Below the pieces are notes generated by a model. That model worked only from the letters and a program-made list of their open reading frames with translations. It made no database searches and was not told the origin of the DNA. A program made the position numbers and the translations under genes. DNA of 54,290 nt from JAVVXB01 sp036651815 (GTDB taxonomy: Bacteria; Bacillota; Clostridia; Christensenellales; CAG-138), in the NCBI GenBank assembly GCA_036651815.1, contig JAVVXB010000020.1:1-54290 (forward strand), given 5' to 3'. Below are positions 7,851-15,478 of the stretch, piece by piece (the first letter of the stretch is position 1; every line of letters starts with the position of its first letter).

Positions 7851-10800
7851 TCAGTCAATATCCTTATCAATCAAAAGATCGATGCTGCCAGGCAATTCAT
7901 CCAGATCTTCCAGCACTTCGGGTACCGCAATATGTTTCAAACTGGTCAGCGGCACATCCTCATCGTCCATATCCAACTCCGCTTCGCTATCCAACTCCGT
8001 TTCGCTATCCAGCTCAACAGCAAGTTCTTCGTCCAGTTCCTCGAATTCGTCGAATTCATCAAATTCGCCTTCTTCTTCACCATGGGGCAGGATGGCCGGT
8101 GCGTCTTCAATCCCTGCGATGTTGACATCGAGCGGCGTGATCTCATCGTCATCGTCGTCGTCGTTGATGAGAATTTCCTCGCGCGTGTCAGATAGTACTT
8201 TGATATCAAGTGCCAGCGACTGCAATTCCTTGATAAGCACCTTAAACGATTCCGGTACGCCGGCGGGCGGCACGTTCTCGCCCTTGACGATGGCTTCGTA
8301 TGTCTTGACACGGCCGATCACGTCGTCGGACTTGACCGTCAATATTTCCTGCAAGGTATGGGCTGCACCGTATGCTTCCAGCGCCCAAACCTCCATCTCG
8401 CCAAAGCGCTGACCGCCAAACTGTGCCTTGCCGCCCAGAGGCTGCTGCGTCACCAGTGAGTAAGGCCCAGTGGAACGTGCATGGATCTTATCGTCCACCA
8501 AATGCGCCAATTTCAGATAGTACATGTAGCCGACAGAAATCCGGTTTTCAAAGGGTTCGCCCGTGCGGCCATCATACAGGATCGTCTTGCCATCGTTATC
8601 CATACCAGCCTTGGTCAGCAGGTCTTTGATTTCGTCCTCGCTTGCACCATCAAAAACCGGCGTTGCAATATGGATGCCGAGCGCCTTGCAGGCGCGTCCC
8701 AAGTGCAGTTCAAGCACCTGACCAATGTTCATTCGAGAAGGAACGCCCAGTGGGTTCAGCACAATTTGCAGCGGTGTACCATCCGGTAAAAACGGCATAT
8801 CCTCCTCCGGCAAAATGCGGGAGATGACACCCTTGTTTCCGTGCCGTCCTGCCATCTTATCACCGACGGAGATCTTCCGCTTCTGTGCGATATATACGCG
8901 CACCATCTCGTTGACACCGGGGCTTAACTCATCCTTATTCTCCCGCGTAAACACCTTGACATCGACAACAATGCCGCCTTCGCCATGGGGCACCCGCAGG
9001 GAGGTATCGCGCACATCACGCGCTTTTTCGCCAAAGATTGCCCGGAGCAACCGTTCCTCTGCCGTCAGTTCGGTCTCGCCCTTGGGGGTAACCTTGCCAA
9101 CGAGGATATCGCCGCTCCTCACTTCCGCACCGGGTCGAATGATCCCCTGCTCATCGAGCTGGGCCAGCGCATCCTCACCGATGTTGGGGATATCACGCGT
9201 GATTTCTTCCGGCCCAAGCTTCGTGTCCCGCGCTTCGACCTCGTGCTCTTCAATATGAATAGAGGTAAAGATGTCGTCCTTGACAAGCTTCTCGCTGATC
9301 AAAACGGCGTCCTCGTAGTTATAACCTTCCCATGCCATGAAACCGATCAGTATGTTGCGGCCAAGGGCGATCTCACCCAGATCCGTCGATGCACCGTCTG
9401 CAATCACATCGCCCTTTTTGATCACTTCACCTTTTGAAACGATGGGACGCTGGTTGAGGCAGGTACCCTGGTTGCTGCGCTGGAACTTGGTCAAACGGTA
9501 GATATGCTCCACGCCGATATCATCCTTGATGGTAACCGCCTTGGAAGAAACGTGGGAAACCACGCCATCTTCCTGCGCGATGATCACAATGCCGGAGTCG
9601 CGGGCAGCTTTGTATTCCATACCCGTGCCGATGACCGGCGCTTCCGGAATCAACAGCGGCACCGCCTGACGCTGCATGTTGGAACCCATCAGCGCACGGT
9701 TTGCATCGTCGTTTTCAAGGAACGGAATCATTGCCGTTGCAACTGAAACCAGCTGCTTGGGCGAAACGTCCATGTAATCAACCTCGGTGCTTTTGACCTC
9801 AATGATCTGGTCAAGCAAACGCGCGACCACACGATCCTTCTTGAACCAATGTGCGTCCTCATCGATCAGTTCATTCGCCTGCGCAACGATGAAGTTGTCC
9901 TCTTCGTCCGCCGTTAAATACTCAATTTCATCCGTAATGATGCGTTTTTTTGCATCCACACGGCGATACGGCGCTTCAATAAAGCCATACTCATTGATCC
10001 GTGCATAGGTGGACAGCGAGTTGATGAGGCCGATGTTCGGACCTTCCGGTGTCTCAATGGGGCACATGCGCCCATAGTGGGAAAAGTGAACATCTCGCAC
10101 ATCGAACGTTGCGCGTTCACGGTTCAAGCCGCCGGGTCCCAGGGCCGAAAGGCGGCGCTTATGGGTCAGCTCCGCAAGCGGGTTGGTCTGATCCATAAAC
10201 TGGCTCAGCTGTGAAGAACCAAAAAACTCCTTGATCGCGGCCGTTACCGGTCGAATATTGATAAGGTTGGAAGGCATCGCCACATCCATATCCTGCAAAC
10301 CCATACGTTCGCGCACAACGCGTTCCAGACGGGTCAGGCCGACACGGATTTGGTTTTGCAACAACTCGCCAACGCTTCTGATACGGCGGTTGCCAAGATG
10401 GTCAATATCATCAGTGCGGCCAATGCCATACGGCATGCCAACCAAATAGCTGACTGATGCAATCATATCATCCGGGATGATATGGCGCGGAATCAAATCG
10501 GAGGTATGCTCCTTGATGAAGGTTTTAAGCGCTGCTTCATCCAGCTCTGCCGCTTCCTTGAGCAAGGCTTTGAGGGTCGGTAAATGCACATCCTCATTGA
10601 TGCCCGCATCGATGGGTGCAAAAGGCAGGTATGCATCGGCTCTGACAAAGTTGTTCGCCACGACCTTGACGGTATTTTCTCCAACGGTCAGATAGACCTC
10701 ATTCACGCCAGCATTCTGAATGTTTCCAGACATCTGGCGGTCAATGGTCTGACCTGCATCACAAAGAATCTCGCCCGTTTCTGGATGGATGACGGGGCGT

Positions 10801-11669
10801 GCCGCAACAAAGCCGCGAATCCGATTGCGCAGCGACAGCTTTTTATTAAATTTATATCGGCCGACCCGCGCCAAGTCATAGCGCTTGTCAAAGAACAGTG
10901 AGTTAAGCAGTGCACGTGCGCTCTCCTCCGTAGGCGGTTCACCAGGACGCTGACGCTTATAAACCTCAATTAAGCCCTCGGCAATGGAGTGTGTAGGATC
11001 CTTTTGCAGCGTGGCGGTCAAGCGCTCGTCCTCGCCCAATAGTTCGATAATCTCGCCGTTGGTGCCGTAGCCAAGCGCACGGATCAACGCGGTGATATGC
11101 ACCTTGCGCTGCCGATCGATCTTGACATAAAGCACCCCGTTACTGTCCGTCTCGTATTCCAGCCATGCACCACGGTTCGGAATCACCTGCGCACTAAAAA
11201 GCTGCTTGCCGACCTTGTCGAAGCTCTCCGAAAAATACACCCCCGGTGAACGCACAAGCTGAGAAACAATTACCCGTTCCGCACCATTGATGATGAATGT
11301 ACCTTGTGGCGTCATGAGCGGAAAATCGCCCATGAATACCTCCTGCTGCTTGACCTCGCCGGTTTCCTTATTAATCAGTCGTACCGAAACACGAAGCGGC
11401 GCGGCGTAATTTACGTCCCGCTCTTTGCTTTCCTCCATCGAATACTTTGGCTTATCCAGATCAATTCGGTAATCGACAAACTCCAGCACTAGCTTCCCCG
11501 AATAGTCAGTGATGGGAGAAATGTCATCGAGCACATCACGAAGGTCCGCCTTCAAAAACCGGTAGTAGGAATTCTTTTGAATCTCGATGAGATCCGGCAT
11601 ATTCAGCACTTCCCGGATTCTGCTGAAGCTCTTGCGCGTTCTTTTGCCCATCTTGACGTCATGCATCAT
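7851..11669 (-). CDS. rpoB: DNA-directed RNA polymerase subunit beta
   Basis: Reads from an ATG at 11669 (1272 aa), chosen because AAGGGG lies about 8 nt upstream; a longer frame to 11708 lacks a good ribosome-binding site. Core motifs are present: the rifampicin pocket around SQLSQFMDQTNPLAELTHKR, then RERATFDVRDVH and the C-terminal core GGQRFGEMEVWALEAYGAAH. The last ~100 residues (DNA 7851 to about 8162) form an unusually acidic tail rich in Asp and Glu, with small internal duplications such as FDEFDEF and ELDSETELDSE. Upstream is an HD-domain gene on the other strand rather than rplJ-rplL. Confidence 0.98.
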   Translation of the reverse strand: MMHDVKMGKRTRKSFSRIREVLNMPDLIEIQKNSYYRFLKADLRDVLDDISPITDYSGKLVLEFVDYRIDLDKPKYSMEESKERDVNYAAPLRVSVRLINKETGEVKQQEVFMGDFPLMTPQGTFIINGAERVIVSQLVRSPGVYFSESFDKVGKQLFSAQVIPNRGAWLEYETDSNGVLYVKIDRQRKVHITALIRALGYGTNGEIIELLGEDERLTATLQKDPTHSIAEGLIEVYKRQRPGEPPTEESARALLNSLFFDKRYDLARVGRYKFNKKLSLRNRIRGFVAARPVIHPETGEILCDAGQTIDRQMSGNIQNAGVNEVYLTVGENTVKVVANNFVRADAYLPFAPIDAGINEDVHLPTLKALLKEAAELDEAALKTFIKEHTSDLIPRHIIPDDMIASVSYLVGMPYGIGRTDDIDHLGNRRIRSVGELLQNQIRVGLTRLERVVRERMGLQDMDVAMPSNLINIRPVTAAIKEFFGSSQLSQFMDQTNPLAELTHKRRLSALGPGGLNRERATFDVRDVHFSHYGRMCPIETPEGPNIGLINSLSTYARINEYGFIEAPYRRVDAKKRIITDEIEYLTADEEDNFIVAQANELIDEDAHWFKKDRVVARLLDQIIEVKSTEVDYMDVSPKQLVSVATAMIPFLENDDANRALMGSNMQRQAVPLLIPEAPVIGTGMEYKAARDSGIVIIAQEDGVVSHVSSKAVTIKDDIGVEHIYRLTKFQRSNQGTCLNQRPIVSKGEVIKKGDVIADGASTDLGEIALGRNILIGFMAWEGYNYEDAVLISEKLVKDDIFTSIHIEEHEVEARDTKLGPEEITRDIPNIGEDALAQLDEQGIIRPGAEVRSGDILVGKVTPKGETELTAEERLLRAIFGEKARDVRDTSLRVPHGEGGIVVDVKVFTRENKDELSPGVNEMVRVYIAQKRKISVGDKMAGRHGNKGVISRILPEEDMPFLPDGTPLQIVLNPLGVPSRMNIGQVLELHLGRACKALGIHIATPVFDGASEDEIKDLLTKAGMDNDGKTILYDGRTGEPFENRISVGYMYYLKLAHLVDDKIHARSTGPYSLVTQQPLGGKAQFGGQRFGEMEVWALEAYGAAHTLQEILTVKSDDVIGRVKTYEAIVKGENVPPAGVPESFKVLIKELQSLALDIKVLSDTREEILINDDDDDDEITPLDVNIAGIEDAPAILPHGEEEGEFDEFDEFEELDEELAVELDSETELDSEAELDMDDEDVPLTSLKHIAVPEVLEDLDELPGSIDLLIDKDID

Positions 11670-11830
11670 CGCGTACACCCCTTGCCGACACGGGTTCGCG
11701 GCCCGCATCTACTTGCATTTATTTCACACATTGTAAACAGTTCAGCGGCTCTTGTGGTTCTCTGTGCCATCATTCCCAAAATTTGGGTCTCTCATGCGGG
11801 CTTTTCCCTATAGTCAAGGCACTTTTGGGC

Positions 11831-11861
11831 ATATTACCACAGATATTCCATCATAAGTCAA
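11831..11861 (-). promoter_or_regulatory. Probable rpoB promoter
   Basis: On the minus strand a TTGACT box (11861-11856) is followed after 19 nt by an extended -10 TGGTAATAT (hexamer 11836-11831). The spacing is long, but the TGn extension may compensate. It leaves a leader of about 155 nt before the rpoB ATG. That leader holds the palindrome CCCAAAATTTGGG at 11775-11787. Confidence 0.45.
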
Positions 11862-11915
11862 TTTCGCATATTATCATTTTGCATTGGGCTTGTCAAGTAA
11901 AAGGTGCAATTCATC

Positions 11916-11945
11916 TTGCATGCCTTTTCATTTTGGTTGTATGAT
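11916..11945 (+). promoter_or_regulatory. Promoter of the HD-domain gene
   Basis: TTGCAT (11916-11921), an 18-nt spacer and TATGAT (11940-11945), followed by GGAGG at 11964-11968 and the ATG at 11979. The short leader fits a simple housekeeping promoter. Confidence 0.55.
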
Positions 11946-11978
11946 AGAGGAAATTTTATTGCTGGAGGAATAGCTGTC

Positions 11979-12533
11979 ATGAAAACACGTGAGGAAGCGC
12001 TGATGCTTCTAAAAAAATATAATGAAAGCGAAGCGCTCATCAAACATGCCTATGCTGTGGAGGGCGTCATGCGCCATTTTGCCGAACTGTTCGGTGAAGA
12101 TGTGGAATACTGGGGTCAAGTCGGTCTGCTGCATGATATTGATTATGAAAAATGGCCGGAGGAACATCTGCAGGTTGCGCCGCGCCTGCTTTCGGACGCC
12201 GGGTATGATGCGGATTTTATCCGTGCGGTGACGGGGCACGGCTGGGGTCTGTGTACCGATACCAAGCCCGAGAAGCCGATGGAGATTGCGATCTACACCA
12301 TCGATGAGCTGACCGGTCTCATCACTGCCAGCGCCTATATGCGGCCCTCCCATAGCGTGATGGATATGGAGCTCAAGAGCGTCAAGAAAAAATTTAAGGA
12401 CAAGGGCTTTGCCGCCGGTGTCAACCGTGACGTCATCAGTAACGGCGCCGATATGTTGGGCATGACCCTTGACGATGTTATTGAACATACTCTTGCCGGC
12501 ATGCGGAACGTGCATGAGGCGCTGGGTTTATAA
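11979..12533 (+). CDS. HD-domain protein, putative metal-dependent phosphohydrolase
   Basis: A 184-aa protein starting MKTREEALMLLKKY. The ATG at 11979 is preceded by GGAGG; an earlier in-frame start lacks one. The HD signature is visible: a His in VMRHF, the HD pair in LLHDIDYEKWPEE, a later H in VTGHGWG, and an Asp in IDELTGLI. HD proteins of this size act on nucleotides or other phosphorylated small molecules, but the substrate cannot be told. It is transcribed away from rpoB as a single gene and ends before a hairpin at 12596. Confidence 0.85.
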   Translation: MKTREEALMLLKKYNESEALIKHAYAVEGVMRHFAELFGEDVEYWGQVGLLHDIDYEKWPEEHLQVAPRLLSDAGYDADFIRAVTGHGWGLCTDTKPEKPMEIAIYTIDELTGLITASAYMRPSHSVMDMELKSVKKKFKDKGFAAGVNRDVISNGADMLGMTLDDVIEHTLAGMRNVHEALGL

Positions 12534-12595
12534 TTTGTCGATTCCGTAGATTATGCGTAAATTATGATCTGGCTATGGGCATATTTGATTAGCTG

Positions 12596-12620
12596 GGAGA
12601 CCTTTTTGCAGGTCTCCTTT
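12596..12620 (+). terminator. Terminator-like hairpin after the HD gene
   Basis: GGAGACCT (12596-12603) and AGGTCTCC (12610-12617) form a perfect 8-bp stem with a 6-nt loop, followed by a short TTTCAT tail. The weak T run lowers confidence. Confidence 0.6.
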
Positions 12621-12755
12621 CATCATTCAGTTCACGGAGTTTGCTTTTGCATATATTTTCTGCAATCAGCTGCCCTTACCTATTGATTTGTTTTAATGTT
12701 GTTCTTCACTTCTGAGAGATTTAATTTCGGCAAGTTATGGCTGACGGCATACGAT

Positions 12756-13223
12756 TTAGGCGTGCTTTCCTTTGTGTAGCCTTTTCCACACCATTTCCAA
12801 AGCCCGTTCACCGGCCGTCACAAACAGATGCCAATAGCCTTTCCCCTCGTCGCGGTTATCCAAATCTACATGACGAGCGCTTTTTCGGTAGATATGCAGT
12901 CGGTACGCGAGGTTATGCAGCTTCCATTCCCGATACAGCGAATCCCGTGTGCGTTGCCAGGGCGGATCGGTCGGTGTTTCCCGGTCGAAGGCGATCAGCG
13001 CATCCAGGATTTCCCGCTTCCTCTGTGCATTGTGAACCCGGTACGACTCCCGAATTTGAAAGGACGGGTTGCCCTCATACCGGTCGTCCAGCGCCACAAT
13101 ATGTGCTTCGTTGTTTGAAATATCGTCCACATCTGTGCCATGCTGTACAATATACAGCATGCCGCCTGAAGGCAACGGACATCTCCGCACAGGTGGAACG
13201 CTTGTCGTTTTTTGTTGTTCCAT
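12756..13223 (-). CDS. Hypothetical protein, charged, likely leaderless
   Basis: A 155-aa protein starting MEQQKTTSVPPVRRCPLPSG. I do not recognise the family. It is soluble, rich in Arg, Tyr, Trp and His, and has no signal peptide or membrane helix; the most distinctive part is the C-terminal half with YREWKLHNLAYRLHIYRKS. A longer GTG-started form (13241) is possible, but the ATG at 13223 sits 7 nt after a -10 box preceded by a perfect TTGACA, so a leaderless mRNA is likely. It is divergent from the TtcA-like gene, with 124 nt between the two start codons. Confidence 0.7.
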   Translation of the reverse strand: MEQQKTTSVPPVRRCPLPSGGMLYIVQHGTDVDDISNNEAHIVALDDRYEGNPSFQIRESYRVHNAQRKREILDALIAFDRETPTDPPWQRTRDSLYREWKLHNLAYRLHIYRKSARHVDLDNRDEGKGYWHLFVTAGERALEMVWKRLHKGKHA

Positions 13224-13230
13224 AGGAAAA

Positions 13231-13259
13231 AGCCTACTCACTTATTGGCTACTTGTCAA
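13231..13259 (-). promoter_or_regulatory. Promoter giving a leaderless mRNA (gene 12756-13223)
   Basis: TTGACA (13259-13254), a 17-nt spacer and TAGGCT (13236-13231), then only 7 nt before the ATG at 13223. No Shine-Dalgarno sequence lies between. The expected transcription start coincides with the start codon. Confidence 0.55.
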
Positions 13260-13331
13260 TGCCTACACAGGAACCGTTATTCTGCCCATCAGTTTTTTTT
13301 ACGCATTCACTTTCTTGTCGAAAGCAACCTA

Positions 13332-13340
13332 TGGTATACT
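13332..13340 (+). promoter_or_regulatory. Extended -10 box giving a leaderless mRNA (ttcA-like)
   Basis: TGGTATACT at 13332-13340 is an extended -10 element. Its last T is 7 nt before the ATG at 13348, and no Shine-Dalgarno sequence is present. No strong -35 box is seen, as is common with a TGn-extended -10. Confidence 0.55.
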
Positions 13341-13347
13341 GTTTCGC

Positions 13348-14106
13348 ATGAAACGAGTATTGGGCTGTATCCGCAGAGCGGATGAAAAATATCATATGAT
13401 CCAGAATGGCGATAGGATCTGCATCGGTGTATCCGGCGGCAAGGATTCGCTGCTTTTAATGGAAGCAATGAAACTCTATCAAAAGTTTTCCTACACAAAG
13501 TTTGAAGCCATCGCCGTTATGTTGGATCTCGGACTCAAAAATCAAGATACTTCAGGTGTCGAGGCTTTGGCAGCGCACGTTGGCATTGAGTTCTCCGTCG
13601 TCAAGACCGACATTGGCAAGGTTGTGTTTGAATATCGAAATGAGCGCAGTCCCTGTGCGCTATGCGCAAAGCTGCGGCGCGGTGCGCTGAACACCTTCGC
13701 TGTGGAACACGGCTGCAATAAGGTTGCACTGGGTCATAACCGGGAAGACGTCATCGAGACGTTCTTAATGAGTCTGCTCTACGAGGGACGCATCAACACC
13801 TTTGCCCCCATTACGCACCTAAGCCGCCGCAGCATCACCGTCATCCGCCCGCTGATCTTCCTGCCGGAGCGGCATGCGCTAGCCGTAGCGAGGCAGCGCA
13901 ATCTACCGATTTTACCCCCGCACTGTGATATCTCAGGTCATACCAAGCGAGAGGAAGCCAAGCAGCTCATTGCTCACATCTGCACGCTGGTTCCGGATTT
14001 TGAGGAAAAATTTATGCATGCCCTCTGCACCACGGAAACCTATGGCCTGTGGGATCATCTCCGGCTCCCGCCAGATAACCGCCCGTTGGATGATCCGCCC
14101 CAATAA
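13348..14106 (+). CDS. TtcA-like tRNA 2-thiocytidine synthetase (PP-loop ATPase)
   Basis: A 252-aa protein starting MKRVLGCIRRADEKYHMI. It has the PP-loop SGGKDSLLLMEA, which binds ATP and adenylates the target base, and CALCAKLRRGAL, the CxxC pair found in the TtcA group that helps hold a [4Fe-4S] cluster. HNREDVIETFLMSLLYEGR is the second conserved block. The family thiolates cytidine 32 of some tRNAs or acts on related substrates. The ATG at 13348 gives the family N-terminus and lies 7 nt after an extended -10 box with no ribosome-binding site. It is a single gene ended by a hairpin at 14112. Which tRNA it modifies is inferred only from family. Confidence 0.88.
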   Translation: MKRVLGCIRRADEKYHMIQNGDRICIGVSGGKDSLLLMEAMKLYQKFSYTKFEAIAVMLDLGLKNQDTSGVEALAAHVGIEFSVVKTDIGKVVFEYRNERSPCALCAKLRRGALNTFAVEHGCNKVALGHNREDVIETFLMSLLYEGRINTFAPITHLSRRSITVIRPLIFLPERHALAVARQRNLPILPPHCDISGHTKREEAKQLIAHICTLVPDFEEKFMHALCTTETYGLWDHLRLPPDNRPLDDPPQ

Positions 14107-14111
14107 ACCCA

Positions 14112-14157
14112 AACGAAGGCGCAGCTCTGTTTTATCCAGCTTTCGTTAACTTTTTTT
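14112..14157 (+). terminator. Rho-independent terminator after the ttcA-like gene
   Basis: AACGAAGGC (14112-14120) pairs with GCTTTCGTT (14139-14147) with one G-T wobble, and a run of seven T follows at 14151-14157. Confidence 0.8.
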
Positions 14158-14177
14158 GAACATAAGCAACAGCCAAA

Positions 14178-14220
14178 AAGCAAAAATCCCTAGCGGTCTC
14201 GGCTGAGACGACTGGGGATT
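14178..14220 (-). terminator. Terminator of the rpsF-ssb-rpsR operon
   Basis: Read on the minus strand, AATCCCC (14220-14214) pairs with GGGATT (14190-14185), enclosing an inner GTCTC/GAGAC stem with a 4-nt loop. TTTTTGCTTTTT follows. It is convergent with the ttcA-like terminator. Confidence 0.85.
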
Positions 14221-14323
14221 GTTTACTTGCTAACTTCCTTGTGGAGTGATTATTCTTTTGAAAGCCGCCGGACAACGTCCGACTTTGCTTTTCATTTGGG
14301 ATGCCTCTGATCAAACGGAGACA

Positions 14324-14566
14324 TCAGTCTGCCACATAGGGCAGCAGGGCAACGATGCGCGCACGCTTGATGGCAATTGCCAGATCGCGCTGGTGCTTGG
14401 CGCACACACCCGACATACGACGGGGCATGATCTTGCCGCGCTCGGTCACGAATTTCTCAAAGATTTTGAGATCCTTGTAGTCAATGCTCGTGGCCTTATC
14501 AACGCAGAACTTGCAAACCTTGCGACGGCTCCGTCTCGGACGGGGACGCATTTTACGATCTTCCAT
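14324..14566 (-). CDS. rpsR: 30S ribosomal protein S18, zinc-type
   Basis: An 80-aa protein with the S18 segments VCKFC, DYKDLKIFEKFVTERGKI and KHQRDLAIAIKRARIVALLPY. The CxxC near the N-terminus and the Cys-x-x-His (VCAKH) make it the zinc-binding form rather than the Cys-less paralogue. S18 pairs with S6 on the 30S platform. It is the last gene of rpsF-ssb-rpsR, 25 nt after ssb, and is closed by the terminator at 14178-14220. Confidence 0.97.
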   Translation of the reverse strand: MEDRKMRPRPRRSRRKVCKFCVDKATSIDYKDLKIFEKFVTERGKIMPRRMSGVCAKHQRDLAIAIKRARIVALLPYVAD

Positions 14567-14591
14567 GGTGCAAGCCTCCTAAATTGTTAAG

Positions 14592-15026
14592 TTAAAAAGG
14601 AATGTCGTCGGACTGGATGTCCGTAAAGCCGGCCAAATCTTGCGCTTCAGCAGTGGAGCTGTTGCTCTTACTGGGTGCAGTGTAGCCGCCACCGGTGCCG
14701 TCGTCCTGGGACTTGGGCGTGAGGAATTCTACCTCATCGGCGGAAACATCCAAAGACAGACGCGTTGTGCCGTCTTTCGCTTCATAGGTGCGAGCCTGCA
14801 ATTCACCGATAACCGCCACCTTGCGTCCTTTGCTGAGGTAACGCGCACAGGTGTCACCTAACTGACGCCAGGCATTGATGCGGAAAAAATCGGTTTGCCG
14901 GTTTCCATCCTGTCCAGCGAAACGGCGGTTGACAGCAATTGTAAAGGAACATACAGTCACGCCGTTGGGTGTGCTGCGTACCTCGGGATCATGGGTCAGA
15001 TTACCAATGAGTGTGATCTTATTCAT
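14592..15026 (-). CDS. ssb: Single-stranded DNA-binding protein
   Basis: A 144-aa protein. The N-terminal OB fold begins MNKITLIGNLTHDPEVR and contains FFRINAWRQLGDTCARYLSKG. A Gly/Ser-rich linker follows, and the C-terminus ends DDIPF, the acidic tip that recruits replication and repair partners. It coats single-stranded DNA as a tetramer. It sits between rpsF and rpsR, the common arrangement in Bacillota. Confidence 0.97.
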   Translation of the reverse strand: MNKITLIGNLTHDPEVRSTPNGVTVCSFTIAVNRRFAGQDGNRQTDFFRINAWRQLGDTCARYLSKGRKVAVIGELQARTYEAKDGTTRLSLDVSADEVEFLTPKSQDDGTGGGYTAPSKSNSSTAEAQDLAGFTDIQSDDIPF

Positions 15027-15062
15027 GCTGCAACCTTTCTTTCTTGTGTTGATACAGATCGT

Positions 15063-15350
15063 TTATGCGTTCTTGCGCGTCACGAGGAAACGCAGGATCT
15101 GTTCATCGTTCTTGAAGTTACGCTCCAATTCTTTGGGGAACTCCGGTGCTGCGTTGAAGGTCATCAGGACATAATAGCCCTCGGTTTTGTAGTTGATCGT
15201 GTAAGCAAGGCGCTTTTTGCCCCACTCATCGATGGCTACGATCTCACCGCCGTTGACTTCAACGATCCCTTTAAACTTTTCAACGGATGCATGGGTAGCT
15301 TCCTCGTCCAGATCGGGAACAATGATATACAGAGCTTCATATAGATTCAT
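15063..15350 (-). CDS. rpsF: 30S ribosomal protein S6
   Basis: A 95-aa protein of normal length starting MNLYEALYIIVPDLDEEA, with the typical WGKKRLAYTINYKTEGYYVLM block. S6 forms a heterodimer with S18 on the 30S platform. It is the first gene of the operon, with AAGGAGG just before the ATG and a clear promoter about 70 nt upstream. The leader contains a GC-rich hairpin (GCTCCG...CGGGGC) that might bind S6:S18, as is known for rpsF leaders; this was not confirmed. Confidence 0.97.
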   Translation of the reverse strand: MNLYEALYIIVPDLDEEATHASVEKFKGIVEVNGGEIVAIDEWGKKRLAYTINYKTEGYYVLMTFNAAPEFPKELERNFKNDEQILRFLVTRKNA

Positions 15351-15420
15351 TCATTTCACCTCCTTATGGTCTATTGGCCCCGCGCTTAATGGCGGAGCAA
15401 GAAGGACGTTAGCGTTTGTG

Positions 15421-15449
15421 AGTATATCACAGCATTTCGGCGGATGCAA
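15421..15449 (-). promoter_or_regulatory. Promoter of rpsF-ssb-rpsR
   Basis: TTGCAT (15449-15444), 17 nt, then TATACT (15426-15421) on the minus strand. It leaves a leader of about 65 nt ending in AAGGAGG before rpsF. Confidence 0.75.
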
Positions 15450-15478
15450 GGCTTATTTGGCGTCCGTCCGCAGGTTCA

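Noticed and set aside
11904..11978. A longer upstream start for the HD-domain gene
   Set aside because: The extension covers the promoter -10 box and lacks a ribosome-binding site; GGAGG supports 11979.
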